Positions 51,776 to 62,691 of a DNA stretch of 64,000 nt are shown one piece after another. How positions within the stretch are numbered: position 1 is the first letter of the stretch; the number at the start of each line of letters is the position of its first letter. The notes below the pieces were generated by a model that was not told the origin of the DNA, did not search any database, and was given only the letters and a program-made list of their open reading frames with translations. The DNA is from Bacteroidaceae bacterium (lineage in GTDB: Bacteria > Bacteroidota > Bacteroidia > Bacteroidales > Bacteroidaceae): positions 1-64,000 of the forward strand of contig JAFUKC010000002.1 in NCBI GenBank assembly GCA_017467885.1. Direction: 5' to 3'. The translations under genes and the position numbers were made by a program.

Positions 51776-53122
51776 ATGGAATTTACATTAACTAATTCGA
51801 CTGCCACCGAAGCTCGTCTGGTGGTAAAGGTATCAGAGGCTGATTACACAGCACAGGTAGAGAAAACACTTAAATCGTTCCGTCAAAAGGCTAATATCCC
51901 GGGATTCCGTCCCGGTATGGTTCCCATGGGGTTGATAAAGAAACAGTACGGAACTGCAGTAAAAGCCGAGGAGATTAATAAAATCCTTCAGTCCGAGATT
52001 TTTAAGTATATCAGAGAGAACAACATCGATATGTTGGGTGAACCTCTTCCCGATGAAGCGCAGCAGGGTACGCTCGATTTTGTGAACGGCACAGATTTTA
52101 CATTCGAGTTCGATCTTGCGCTTGCTCCTAAATTTGATGCAACACTTTCCAAGGATGATGCTCTTGTATACTACAATATACAGCCTACAGAAGAGATGAT
52201 AGATACACAGGCCAACAGCTATGCACAGCGTTGCGGAGAATATAAGCAGGTGGAGTCATACGAAGCAGGTGATATGCTTAAGGGTAATTTGGCCGAGGCA
52301 GTCGAGGGCGGTATCGTTGTAGATGGCGCAGTGCTTATGCCTAATTATATAAAGAACGACGAGCAGAAGGCTCTTTTCAACGGTGTAAAGGTTGGTGACG
52401 TTGTAACTTTCAATCCTTCTGTTGCTTATGATGGCAATGAGGCAGAGCTTGCATCTTTGCTTAAGATAGAGAAGAGCGAGGTTGCAGGGAAAACAGGTGA
52501 TTTTACACTTACCGTAAGCGAGATTACACGCTTTGTAGCAAGTGAAATCAATCAGAATGTTTTCGATGCTGCATTTGGTAAGGATACTGTAAAGAGCGAG
52601 GAAGAGTTTCGCGCTAAAATTGCAGAGCAGTTCGAGGCTCGATTCGCAATAGAAAGCGACTATAAACTGTTGATGGATACACGCAGCTATCTTATGGAGC
52701 GCATCGGCAAGATGGAGTTCCCCGAGGCTTTGTTACGTCGTATAATGGAACTTAACAAACAGGATGGAGCCGAGTCTATCAGCGAGGAGGATTTCCAGAA
52801 GAGCATAACCGAACTATCATGGCATCTTATTAAAGAGCAGTTGGCAAAGAAATTCGAGGTTAAGGTTAACGACGAAGATGTACTTAATGCTGCAAAAGAG
52901 GCTACACGTGAGCAGTTTGCCCAGTATGGTATGGCTAACATCCCCGAGGATCTGCTCGAGAACTACGCCAAGGAGATGTTGAAACAAGACAGAACACGTG
53001 AGGCTTTGATTAATCGTTCGGTTGATGTTAAGCTTATTCAGTCCATTAAATCTACCATCACTCTTAAAGAAGAAAAAATATCGGTAGAGGATTTCAACAA
53101 AAAGGTGGCTGAAAACGATTGA
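51776..53122 (+). CDS. tig: Trigger factor
   Basis: 448 residues. The ribosome-binding signature GFRPGMVP is at 43-50 within the N-terminal domain, a divergent FKBP-like middle follows (about 150-245), and the helical C-terminal arms run to the end. It is a ribosome-bound chaperone for nascent chains. The PPIase active-site residues are poorly conserved, as in other Bacteroidota. The order tig-clpP-clpX is the standard bacterial arrangement, with clpP starting 30 bases later. Confidence 0.95.
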   Translation: MEFTLTNSTATEARLVVKVSEADYTAQVEKTLKSFRQKANIPGFRPGMVPMGLIKKQYGTAVKAEEINKILQSEIFKYIRENNIDMLGEPLPDEAQQGTLDFVNGTDFTFEFDLALAPKFDATLSKDDALVYYNIQPTEEMIDTQANSYAQRCGEYKQVESYEAGDMLKGNLAEAVEGGIVVDGAVLMPNYIKNDEQKALFNGVKVGDVVTFNPSVAYDGNEAELASLLKIEKSEVAGKTGDFTLTVSEITRFVASEINQNVFDAAFGKDTVKSEEEFRAKIAEQFEARFAIESDYKLLMDTRSYLMERIGKMEFPEALLRRIMELNKQDGAESISEEDFQKSITELSWHLIKEQLAKKFEVKVNDEDVLNAAKEATREQFAQYGMANIPEDLLENYAKEMLKQDRTREALINRSVDVKLIQSIKSTITLKEEKISVEDFNKKVAEND

Positions 53123-53152
53123 TAATATAACGACAATAAAAATATTTGATGT

Positions 53153-53824
53153 ATGGAGAGAGATGATTTCAGAAAATATGCAACTCGGCACCTTGGCATA
53201 AACAGCATGGTGCTCGATGATGTGATAAAGGCACAGTCGCAGTATTTGAATCCTTATATTTTGGAAGAACGTCAATTGAATGTAACACAAATGGACGTAT
53301 TTTCAAGATTAATGATGGATAGAATCATCTTTCTCGGTACACAGATAGATGATTACACAGCAAATACCATTCAGGCGCAGTTGCTGTATCTTGATTCTGT
53401 CGATAACGGTAAAGATATCTCGATATATATAAACTCGCCCGGCGGTTCGGTGAGTGCAGGTTTAGGCATATACGATACGATGCAGTTTATTAACAGCGAT
53501 GTAGCCACCATCTGTACGGGAATGGCAGCCAGTATGGGTGCTGTATTGCTTGTTGCCGGCACCGAGGGCAAACGTTCGGCTCTGCCCCACAGTCGTGTGA
53601 TGATTCATCAGCCTATGGGTGGTGCGCAGGGACAGGCCAGTGATATTGAGATTACTGCACGCGAGATTCAAAAATTGAAAAAGGAACTATATACCATAAT
53701 TGCCGAGCACAGCCATCAGTCATACGAGAAAGTTTGGGCCGACAGCGACCGCGATTATTGGATGACTGCGGCCGAAGCGCAAGAGTATGGTATGATAGAT
53801 CGTGTACTTACACGTAAAAAATAA
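53153..53824 (+). CDS. clpP: ATP-dependent Clp protease proteolytic subunit
   Basis: 223 residues. The nucleophile Ser lies in [14 protein letters not shown], the His in [12 protein letters not shown] and the Asp in the region after [13 protein letters not shown], the standard ClpP triad; [10 protein letters not shown] forms the oxyanion loop. The N-terminus has about 30 extra residues before [19 protein letters not shown], normal for Bacteroidota and probably removed on maturation. The subunits form a tetradecamer with ClpX, encoded 2 bases later. Confidence 0.97.
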   Translation: MERDDFRKYATRHLGINSMVLDDVIKAQSQYLNPYILEERQLNVTQMDVFSRLMMDRIIFLGTQIDDYTANTIQAQLLYLDSVDNGKDISIYINSPGGSVSAGLGIYDTMQFINSDVATICTGMAASMGAVLLVAGTEGKRSALPHSRVMIHQPMGGAQGQASDIEITAREIQKLKKELYTIIAEHSHQSYEKVWADSDRDYWMTAAEAQEYGMIDRVLTRKK

Positions 53825-53826
53825 TT

Positions 53827-55053
53827 ATGGCAGGAAAAGATAGAAAACGTTGCAGCTTTTGCGGTCGCTACGAAGATAATGTCGATATGCTCATGACCGG
53901 CATAGACGGTTATATCTGCAACGATTGTGTAGAGCAGGCCTATACTATCCTGCGTGACGAGAAGCTGTTGCAAACTTCGGATTTTGCAATGACAGAACTG
54001 CCGAAACCAAAAGAGATTAAAGCTTTTCTTGATGATTATGTGATTGGGCAGGATGAGGCCAAGTGTGCTTTGGCCGTTTCGGTGTATAATCACTATAAAA
54101 GGTTGATGCAGAATGGCAAGGATGCCGATGTGGAGATAGAGAAGAGTAATATAGTAATGGTGGGCAGTACCGGCACGGGAAAGACATTGTTGGCACGAAC
54201 AATAGCACGTCTTTTGAAGGTTCCGTTTACAATTGTGGATGCAACGGTACTTACAGAAGCCGGATATGTTGGTGAGGACATTGAAAGCATTCTGACACGT
54301 CTTTTGCAGGTTGCCGACTACAAGGTGGAAGAGGCCGAACGCGGTATTGTTTTTATTGATGAAATTGACAAGATTGCACGTAAGAGTGACAACCCGTCCA
54401 TTACACGTGATGTAAGTGGAGAAGGTGTTCAACAAGGATTACTGAAGTTGCTCGAAGGGTCGGTAGTGAATGTACCGCCACAGGGCGGGCGCAAGCATCC
54501 CGAGCAGAAAATGATTGCCGTAAACACAAAAAACATTCTGTTTATATGCGGTGGTGCTTTCGACGGTATCGAGAGAAAAATAGCTCAACGCCTTAATACT
54601 CATGTTGTCGGCTATGATTCGGCACAAAACAAACATAGCATAGACAAGACGGATATGATGCGGTATGTTACTCCGCAGGATTTGCGCTCATTCGGTCTTA
54701 TTCCCGAGATTGTGGGGCGTTTGCCGATACTTACCTCTTTGCGCCCGTTGGATCGTGATGCTTTGCGTAATATACTTACGGAACCGAAAAACTCCATCAT
54801 AAAGCAGTATGTGAAATTGATGGAGATGGATGGTGTAAAACTTACATTTGAACCCGATGTCCTCGATTATATAGTGGATAAGGCTATAGAGTATAAATTG
54901 GGTGCACGAGGTTTGCGCTCGATTGTCGAAACAATAATGATGGATAAGATGTTCGAGGTTCCGTCGAGCAATGCAAAGACTTGTAAAATAACAAAAGAGT
55001 ATGCAAGCAGGCAGCTCGACAAGAGTTCTCCTGCCGGGCTTATGGCTTCTTAA
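53827..55053 (+). CDS. clpX: ATP-dependent Clp protease ATP-binding subunit ClpX
   Basis: 408 residues. N-terminal zinc domain ([10 protein letters not shown] and ICNDCV), Walker [12 protein letters not shown], Walker [13 protein letters not shown], sensor and pore loops (KHSID is near the expected position) and the C-terminal [10 protein letters not shown] arginine finger. It unfolds substrates and feeds them to ClpP. The start is 2 bases after clpP. A clear terminator follows. Confidence 0.97.
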   Translation: MAGKDRKRCSFCGRYEDNVDMLMTGIDGYICNDCVEQAYTILRDEKLLQTSDFAMTELPKPKEIKAFLDDYVIGQDEAKCALAVSVYNHYKRLMQNGKDADVEIEKSNIVMVGSTGTGKTLLARTIARLLKVPFTIVDATVLTEAGYVGEDIESILTRLLQVADYKVEEAERGIVFIDEIDKIARKSDNPSITRDVSGEGVQQGLLKLLEGSVVNVPPQGGRKHPEQKMIAVNTKNILFICGGAFDGIERKIAQRLNTHVVGYDSAQNKHSIDKTDMMRYVTPQDLRSFGLIPEIVGRLPILTSLRPLDRDALRNILTEPKNSIIKQYVKLMEMDGVKLTFEPDVLDYIVDKAIEYKLGARGLRSIVETIMMDKMFEVPSSNAKTCKITKEYASRQLDKSSPAGLMAS

Positions 55054-55069
55054 TATTGAAAATTATCAG

Positions 55070-55100
55070 CAACCTCATCAATAAACCGATGGGGTTGTTT
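55070..55100 (+). terminator. Terminator after clpX
   Basis: CAACC-T-CATC pairs with GATG-G-GGTTG (10 pairs with one G-T), loop AATAAACC, followed by TTT. Confidence 0.75.
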
Positions 55101-55168
55101 GATAATTACGCCATATTCAGCAGTTTATCTCTTTTTTATAATTTATTTTGAAAATATATTTGGAAAAA

Positions 55169-55201
55169 TTTGTAGGTTTCACCGACTTGTTTATAACTTT
55201 G
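55169..55201 (+). promoter_or_regulatory. Promoter of recQ
   Basis: TTTG (55169-55172), 21-base spacer, TAACTTTG (55194-55201); consensus fit. Confidence 0.8.
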
Positions 55202-55225
55202 TTATCCAAATAGACTTTTTGTAGA

Positions 55226-57400
55226 ATGGCAAAGAAGTATAATTTAACGGATATTCTTAAAAAGAATTTCGGATTTGACACGTTTAAAGGGGATCAAGAA
55301 GCTGTTATCAAGAATCTGCTTTCGGGTAAGGATACATTTGTACTAATGCCTACCGGTGGTGGAAAATCTCTATGTTATCAGCTCCCTTCGCTGATAATGG
55401 AGGGGACAGCTATTGTTATTTCACCTTTGATTGCATTGATGAAGAATCAGGTTGATGCCATAAGGAACCTTAACGAAGAGGACGGCGTAGCTCATTTCCT
55501 GAATTCGTCGTTAACCAAGCAGGCTATAGAAGAGGTTAAGAATGATGTCATCTCGGGTAAGACAAAATTGTTATATGTGGCACCCGAGTCGCTAACGAAA
55601 GAAGAGAATGTTGAATTCCTGAAATCTATAAAAATATCGTTCTATGCGATAGATGAAGCGCATTGTATCTCGGAGTGGGGCCATGATTTCCGTCCCGAGT
55701 ATCGTCGCATTCGTCCTATAATAAACGAGATAGGCGGTGCGCCGGTGATTGCTTTGACTGCAACTGCAACAAACAAGGTGCGTGACGATATAAAGAAGAG
55801 CCTTGGCATACAAGATGCTGTCGATTTTAAATCTTCGTTCAACAGGCCGAATCTCTATTACGAGGTACGTTCCAAAACAAAAGAAGTTGATAAGGAGATT
55901 ATAAAGTTTATAAAATCGAATCCCGGCAAATCGGGTATAATTTATTGTTTAAGCCGTAAAAAGGTAGAAGAACTTGCCGAAGTGCTTATGGCTAATGATA
56001 TACCTGCAAAGGCCTACCATGCGGGCATGGATTCTGTTATGAGGTCGCAAACTCAAGATGATTTCATAATGGAAAAAATCGATGTTATCGTGGCCACCAT
56101 TGCATTTGGAATGGGTATCGATAAACCGGATGTGCGTTATGTGATACATTATGATATACCTAAAAGTCTCGAGGGCTACTATCAGGAGACCGGGCGTGCC
56201 GGTCGCGATGGAGGTGAAGGTCAATGTATAGCATTCTATAACAGCAAGGATTTACAGAAACTCGAAAAGTTCCTCGAAGGAAAACCGCTTGCCGAACAAT
56301 ATATAGGCCGTCAGCTTTTGCATGAAACGACAGCTTATGCCGAGTCGTCGGTTTGCCGTCGTAAATTACTGTTGCACTATTTTGGCGAGAGCTATGATGT
56401 AGAGAATTGCGGCAACTGTGATAACTGCCGTCATCCTAAAAAACAGGTAGAGGCAAAAGAATTGCTTGGAACGGTTATTGATGCAGTTGTTGCATTAAAA
56501 GAGAACTTTAAGTCATCATATGTGATAGATGTGCTTCAGGGCAAAGAAACCAATGACGTATTATCGCATAAGCACGAGGAACTGGAATGTTTCGGTTCGG
56601 GTAAAGGCGAAGATGCTAAACGTTGGAATGCTGTAATAAGACAAGCGCTTATAGCCGGATATCTCGATAAGGATGTCGAGAACTACGGGTTGCTGAAGGT
56701 TACCAAAGAGGGATATAAATTCCTCGATCGTCCTCACTCGTTTAAGATTGTCGAGGATAAGGATTTTGAAGAGGAAGAGGCTGTTGTGCAGGCCGGCAGT
56801 ACCTTTGCGGTCGACCCCGAACTTTATGCAATGCTAAAGAATCTTCGTAAGAAGTTGTCGAAGCAATTGGAGTTGCCTCCTTATGTGATATTCCAAGACC
56901 CTTCGCTCGAAGCGATGGCCACCACATACCCCATAACTATTGAAGAACTGCAAAATATTCCCGGGGTCGGAGCCGGAAAGGCAAAACGATACGGAGAGGA
57001 GTTTTGTTCGCTTATAAAGCGCCATTGTGAAGAGAATGAGATTGTGCGGCCGGAAGATTTCAGAGTGCGTACCGTTGCAAACAAATCGAAACTTAAGGTG
57101 AGCATCATTCAGTCGATTGACCGTAAAGTGGCACTCGATGATTTGGCAATCAGTAAGGGTGTGGAATTCGATGAACTGCTTGACGAAATAGAATCGATAG
57201 TATATTCCGGTACCAAACTGAATATAGACTATTTCCTCGAGGATATAATGGATGAAGACAATCTTGTTGAAATATATCAATATTTTAAGAATTCGGATAC
57301 AGATAATATCGAGGTTGCCATGAACGAGTTGGGTGGCGATTACAGTGAAGAGGAGATTCGTCTTGTAAGGGTTAAATTTATATCCGAGATGGCCAACTGA
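55226..57400 (+). CDS. recQ: ATP-dependent DNA helicase RecQ
   Basis: 724 residues. Walker A MPTGGGKSLCYQLP, DEAH box AIDEAHCISEWGHDFRPEYR, and the helicase motif VATIAFGMGIDKPDVRYVIH lie in the first 350 residues. An RQC zinc region follows (CRRKLLLHYFGESYDVENCG, CDNC), then an HRDC domain (about 530-610) and an extra acidic C-terminal segment. It unwinds DNA 3' to 5' in recombination and repair. Longer than E. coli RecQ because of the C-terminal extension, common in Bacteroidota. Confidence 0.95.
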   Translation: MAKKYNLTDILKKNFGFDTFKGDQEAVIKNLLSGKDTFVLMPTGGGKSLCYQLPSLIMEGTAIVISPLIALMKNQVDAIRNLNEEDGVAHFLNSSLTKQAIEEVKNDVISGKTKLLYVAPESLTKEENVEFLKSIKISFYAIDEAHCISEWGHDFRPEYRRIRPIINEIGGAPVIALTATATNKVRDDIKKSLGIQDAVDFKSSFNRPNLYYEVRSKTKEVDKEIIKFIKSNPGKSGIIYCLSRKKVEELAEVLMANDIPAKAYHAGMDSVMRSQTQDDFIMEKIDVIVATIAFGMGIDKPDVRYVIHYDIPKSLEGYYQETGRAGRDGGEGQCIAFYNSKDLQKLEKFLEGKPLAEQYIGRQLLHETTAYAESSVCRRKLLLHYFGESYDVENCGNCDNCRHPKKQVEAKELLGTVIDAVVALKENFKSSYVIDVLQGKETNDVLSHKHEELECFGSGKGEDAKRWNAVIRQALIAGYLDKDVENYGLLKVTKEGYKFLDRPHSFKIVEDKDFEEEEAVVQAGSTFAVDPELYAMLKNLRKKLSKQLELPPYVIFQDPSLEAMATTYPITIEELQNIPGVGAGKAKRYGEEFCSLIKRHCEENEIVRPEDFRVRTVANKSKLKVSIIQSIDRKVALDDLAISKGVEFDELLDEIESIVYSGTKLNIDYFLEDIMDEDNLVEIYQYFKNSDTDNIEVAMNELGGDYSEEEIRLVRVKFISEMAN

Positions 57401-57411
57401 TAAAATAATAG

Positions 57412-58917
<1,506 letters not shown>

Positions 58918-58958
58918 TTAGAACATCGGTTCCATGTAGTTGTTATTAGAAGATAATT

Positions 58959-60374
58959 ATGAGAAGAATACTTTCTACAACTGTTTTGGTATTGGCATCT
59001 ATGTGCATAATTGCGCAGGATGCCGATCCTGTGTTGATGCATATTAATGGTAAGGCTGTTAAACGTTCGGAATTCGAGTATGCATTCAATAAGAATAATT
59101 CAGCTTTGGGTAGTAACTCAAAAGCAGTGGAGGATTATGTCCCGATGTTTATCGATTTTAAATTAAAGGTAGCCGAGGCCGAGGCCCTTAAACTGGATAC
59201 GTTGGCTTCTTTCAAAAAGGAATTGGCTGATAATCGCGCACAATTGGCCGAGGGCTATCTTGTAGATACCGATTATATCGAACGTGAGGCATATTCGATT
59301 TATGCAAAAGATTCGGCAACCATAGGTGCAGATGGTTTTCTGTCGGTGAAACATATAGTGTTCCCTCTACGGCAGGATGCAAATGCCACACAAATATCAG
59401 AGGCTTTGGCAAAAGCCGATTCGGCATATGTGATGTTGTGCGAAGGAAAGGATTTTGCCGAGGTGGGAAAATACTTTCATGTGTCGCCGAACGCCTATCG
59501 CCCATTCGATATTATTCGTGGTCAGGTATATCGTGAATTTGAGGATGTTGTCTATTCTTTGCCCGATGGTGGGTTTTCCAAACCGTTCCGTTCTCCTATA
59601 GGGTATCATATTGCAATGCGTGTCTCTTCACGTCCGTTCGGCTCCTATTCCACTTATCGTGAAAATATAATAAAGATGCTTGAACAGCGTGGAATCCGTC
59701 GTACTGCACGCCTTATTAAGGGGCAGGAGTTAGCTCGTGAGTTCGGTGGAAATATTACAGCCGAGCAGGCTTTGGCTCGCGAAGACAGTCTGCTTGAACA
59801 GAAATATCCCGAATTTGCAAATCTTATGCAGGAATATTACGATGGTTTGTTGTTCTTCGAAGTTTGCAATCGAATGGTCTGGAATAAGGCGGCAGCCGAT
59901 GAAAAAGGGCTCGAGAAATTCTTTAAAAAGAACAAGAAAGCATATAAATTTGAAACCGAGAGGTTCCGCGGTGCAGTCATACATGCAAAAACTGCTGAAG
60001 ATTTGGCAAAAGCAAAGGAACTGCTCTCTGCTGTTTCTTATGAAGAATACAAGAATGTTCTTGAGCGGAACTTCTTTGTCGATTCGCTTTATACCGTACG
60101 ATTGGAGGTTGGTGTGTTTGAAGTAGGCAGCAACGGATGGGTTGATAAATTTGTTTATAAGCAGGGCGAAGGAGGAAAGAATAAGCGTGGCTTTGATTAT
60201 GTCGATGTTGTAGGTGTGTTGCTTGATAAGCCTGAAACCTATAAGGATGTTAAAGGTAATGTTGTAAATGATTATCAAAATTATCTTGAGAAGCAGTGGG
60301 TGAAGAAGTTGCGTAAGAAATTCGATTACAAGGTCGATAAAGAGGTGCTAAAAACCGTTAATAATCACGATTAA
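58959..60374 (+). CDS. Periplasmic parvulin-type peptidyl-prolyl isomerase
   Basis: 471 residues with a signal peptide of about 19 residues (CIIAQ). A SurA-like N-terminal helical part (VLMHINGKAVKRSEFEYAF) is followed by a parvulin domain at about 125-230 (SVKHIVFPLRQDANATQ, GKYFHVSPNAYRPFDIIRGQ, GYHIAMRVSSRP). The remaining 240 residues are helical. It probably assists folding of outer-membrane proteins. It is the first of three SurA-related genes in a row. Confidence 0.88.
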   Translation: MRRILSTTVLVLASMCIIAQDADPVLMHINGKAVKRSEFEYAFNKNNSALGSNSKAVEDYVPMFIDFKLKVAEAEALKLDTLASFKKELADNRAQLAEGYLVDTDYIEREAYSIYAKDSATIGADGFLSVKHIVFPLRQDANATQISEALAKADSAYVMLCEGKDFAEVGKYFHVSPNAYRPFDIIRGQVYREFEDVVYSLPDGGFSKPFRSPIGYHIAMRVSSRPFGSYSTYRENIIKMLEQRGIRRTARLIKGQELAREFGGNITAEQALAREDSLLEQKYPEFANLMQEYYDGLLFFEVCNRMVWNKAAADEKGLEKFFKKNKKAYKFETERFRGAVIHAKTAEDLAKAKELLSAVSYEEYKNVLERNFFVDSLYTVRLEVGVFEVGSNGWVDKFVYKQGEGGKNKRGFDYVDVVGVLLDKPETYKDVKGNVVNDYQNYLEKQWVKKLRKKFDYKVDKEVLKTVNNHD

Positions 60375-60399
60375 AGCATACGATTTATTATATTTGCAC

Positions 60400-61308
60400 A
60401 TGCTTTCTAATAAGTTTAAAATAGTTGTTGCTGTCTTTTGTACGGTTTTTATGATTTGTTCATGTGAAAAACCGTTCAATCACGAGGGGCGCACTCCGGT
60501 GGTGAGTGTCGGTGGGCAATATCTATATAAAGAGGATATCAGCCGGCTGTTTGTTGCAGGGCACTCTGATATAGACAGTGTGGCTCTGCTTTCAGATTAT
60601 GTTCGAAATTGGATAGAAGAGGCCCTGTTCTATCGCATGGCTGTAAAGAATGTAGCCAAGACTGCCGAGATAGAGCGTCTTGTGGAGAATTATCGCAAAG
60701 CATTGTTTGTGAATATATATCAGGAGCGTCTGATTGAGCAACGTCTTCAGCGTGAAATTACCGATGAAGAGGTAAATGTGTTTTATGAGCAGAATAAAGA
60801 TATGTTTATACTCGACGAGCCTATGATGAAAGGGCTCTTCATGAAAGTAGCAAAAGGTGCACCGCAGTTGTCTTCTGTTCGTAAATGGTACAGAAAGCTT
60901 GATGAGACTGATTTAGAGAATCTTGAAAAGTACAGCCTTACAAATGCTATTGCATACGAGTACTTTAATGATTCTTGGCGTTCGCTTGCTTCAGTTGCTG
61001 CAAAAATGCCTATCACCGAGAGTGACTTGCTTGCACGTTTGAAGTACGATGATGTATTGGAGTTCAGTGACAGCACCTCTGTTTATTTTATAAATGCAAC
61101 AGCTTTGTTGAAAAAAGGAGAGTTTAAACCTGTTGATTTGGCAACAGTGGAAATTACTCAATTGTTGTCCAATTCGATGAAAGCTAATTTTATAAAGGAG
61201 GTTAAGCGAAATATGTACGAGAGTGCGTTAACCTCGGGTGATGTGAAATTTTATGATGATAAATCGTCTGTCGGGTTACGAAATATATTGCAACCTGCGA
61301 AAAAATAA
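60400..61308 (+). CDS. SurA-like periplasmic lipoprotein without a parvulin domain
   Basis: 302 residues from ATG 60400. Signal peptide with lipobox MICSCEKP. VVSVGGQYLYKEDISRLFVA is the SurA_N-like opening, and LPN-free helical segments follow (RLVENYRKALFVNIYQERLI). A parvulin signature is not visible. It probably binds unfolded outer-membrane proteins as a chaperone. It sits 25 bases after the PPIase and 9 bases before surA, so all three are co-transcribed. TTG at 60394 is a weaker start. Confidence 0.75.
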   Translation: MLSNKFKIVVAVFCTVFMICSCEKPFNHEGRTPVVSVGGQYLYKEDISRLFVAGHSDIDSVALLSDYVRNWIEEALFYRMAVKNVAKTAEIERLVENYRKALFVNIYQERLIEQRLQREITDEEVNVFYEQNKDMFILDEPMMKGLFMKVAKGAPQLSSVRKWYRKLDETDLENLEKYSLTNAIAYEYFNDSWRSLASVAAKMPITESDLLARLKYDDVLEFSDSTSVYFINATALLKKGEFKPVDLATVEITQLLSNSMKANFIKEVKRNMYESALTSGDVKFYDDKSSVGLRNILQPAKK

Positions 61309-61317
61309 AAGCGTCGT

Positions 61318-62691
61318 ATGAGAATGTACAGATATTTATTGTGTATTGTCGGCTTATTTATGTTGTCACCCGGAAACGGGCATATTGCCGCACAGGATAA
61401 TGTAATAGACAGGGTAGAATGGGTTGTCGGTGACAAGGCTATTTTGCGTTCCGATATTGAGGCTGCCATAAGTTTCTGGTTGGGTAACGGACGTCGCTTC
61501 GAGGGCGACCCTTACTGTATTATGGGCGAGGACCTTGCTGTTCAAGAGCTTTTTCTGCATCAGGCGGAACTTGATAGTGTAGAGGTTCCGGAGATGCAAT
61601 TGATGCATGCGGTGGATGAAGAACTAAACCGTAAAATAATGATTGCAGGTTCTAAAGAGAAATTAGAGGAACTCTCGGGTATGGCGGTAAGTAAATGGCG
61701 TGAAAAATTACGTGAGATGCTTCGGAATCGTAATTTGATGTCTATCATGCGTAATAAAATCGTTGGAGATGTGAAAGTGTCTCCGGCTCTTGTACGTCGT
61801 TATTATAACTCGTTGCCCGATGACAGTATTCCTTTTATTCCCGAGCAGTTCGAGGTGCAGATAATAACCGTAGATCCAAGCTATGATTCCGATGAATTGG
61901 AGCGGGTAAAGGCCGATTTACGCGAATATACCGAGCGTATAAGTCGGGGCGAAACAACTTTCTCGGCTATGGCATTGCTTTATTCGCAAGATGAATCGTC
62001 GGCTCGTCGCGGAGGCGAACTTGAGTTTATGAGCAGGTCGCGTTTTGCTCCCGAATTTGCCGATGTGGCATTCGGTCTTACCGATCCAAACAAAATTTCA
62101 AAGATAGTGGAGACTGAATATGGCTTTCATATAATACAACTTATAGAGAAACGTAATGATATGATAAAGGTGCGTCATATTTTAAGAAAGCCCGAGATTT
62201 CGTCCGAAGATATAAAAGCCAATCTTTTAGCACTTGATTCTATAGCCGACGATGTGCGTGCGGGTAAGCTTTCATTCGATGACGCGGTTTATCAGAACTC
62301 TCATGATGTAGATACTCGTAATAACTACGGAATAATGTATAACAAGCAAACAGCATCTTCGCGTTTTACGTTACAGGAACTGCCGGTGGAGGTTGCCCGT
62401 TCGGTTGGGGATATGCAGGTTGGCGACGTTTCTTCACCTTTTACAATGATATTGCCAAACGGTAAGGTGACATGTGCTGTTGTCAGGTTGAAGTCGAGAT
62501 TCAAAGGGCACAAGGCAACGTTGCAGGATGATTACGAGGCATTGAAAGAACTTTATATGGCTACGGTTGGTGAGAAAAAGGTCAATCAATGGATTAAAGA
62601 GAAGCAGGCAACCACTTTTGTTTGGATAAACAAGGATAATCGCAGTTGTGAGTTCAAATATCCCGGTTGGGTGTTTTATGAGGAGAAATAA
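61318..62691 (+). CDS. surA: SurA-type peptidyl-prolyl isomerase
   Basis: 457 residues. A signal peptide ends near HIAAQDN. The N-terminal chaperone segment (VIDRVEWVVGDKAILRSDIE) is followed by two parvulin domains, about 180-290 (FEVQIITVDPSYDS, RRGGELEFMSRSRFAPEFAD, YGFHIIQLIEKRND) and about 290-400 (IKVRHILRKPEISSED). It guides outer-membrane beta-barrel proteins through the periplasm. It overlaps the next start codon by one base (TAATG), consistent with translational coupling. Confidence 0.92.
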   Translation: MRMYRYLLCIVGLFMLSPGNGHIAAQDNVIDRVEWVVGDKAILRSDIEAAISFWLGNGRRFEGDPYCIMGEDLAVQELFLHQAELDSVEVPEMQLMHAVDEELNRKIMIAGSKEKLEELSGMAVSKWREKLREMLRNRNLMSIMRNKIVGDVKVSPALVRRYYNSLPDDSIPFIPEQFEVQIITVDPSYDSDELERVKADLREYTERISRGETTFSAMALLYSQDESSARRGGELEFMSRSRFAPEFADVAFGLTDPNKISKIVETEYGFHIIQLIEKRNDMIKVRHILRKPEISSEDIKANLLALDSIADDVRAGKLSFDDAVYQNSHDVDTRNNYGIMYNKQTASSRFTLQELPVEVARSVGDMQVGDVSSPFTMILPNGKVTCAVVRLKSRFKGHKATLQDDYEALKELYMATVGEKKVNQWIKEKQATTFVWINKDNRSCEFKYPGWVFYEEK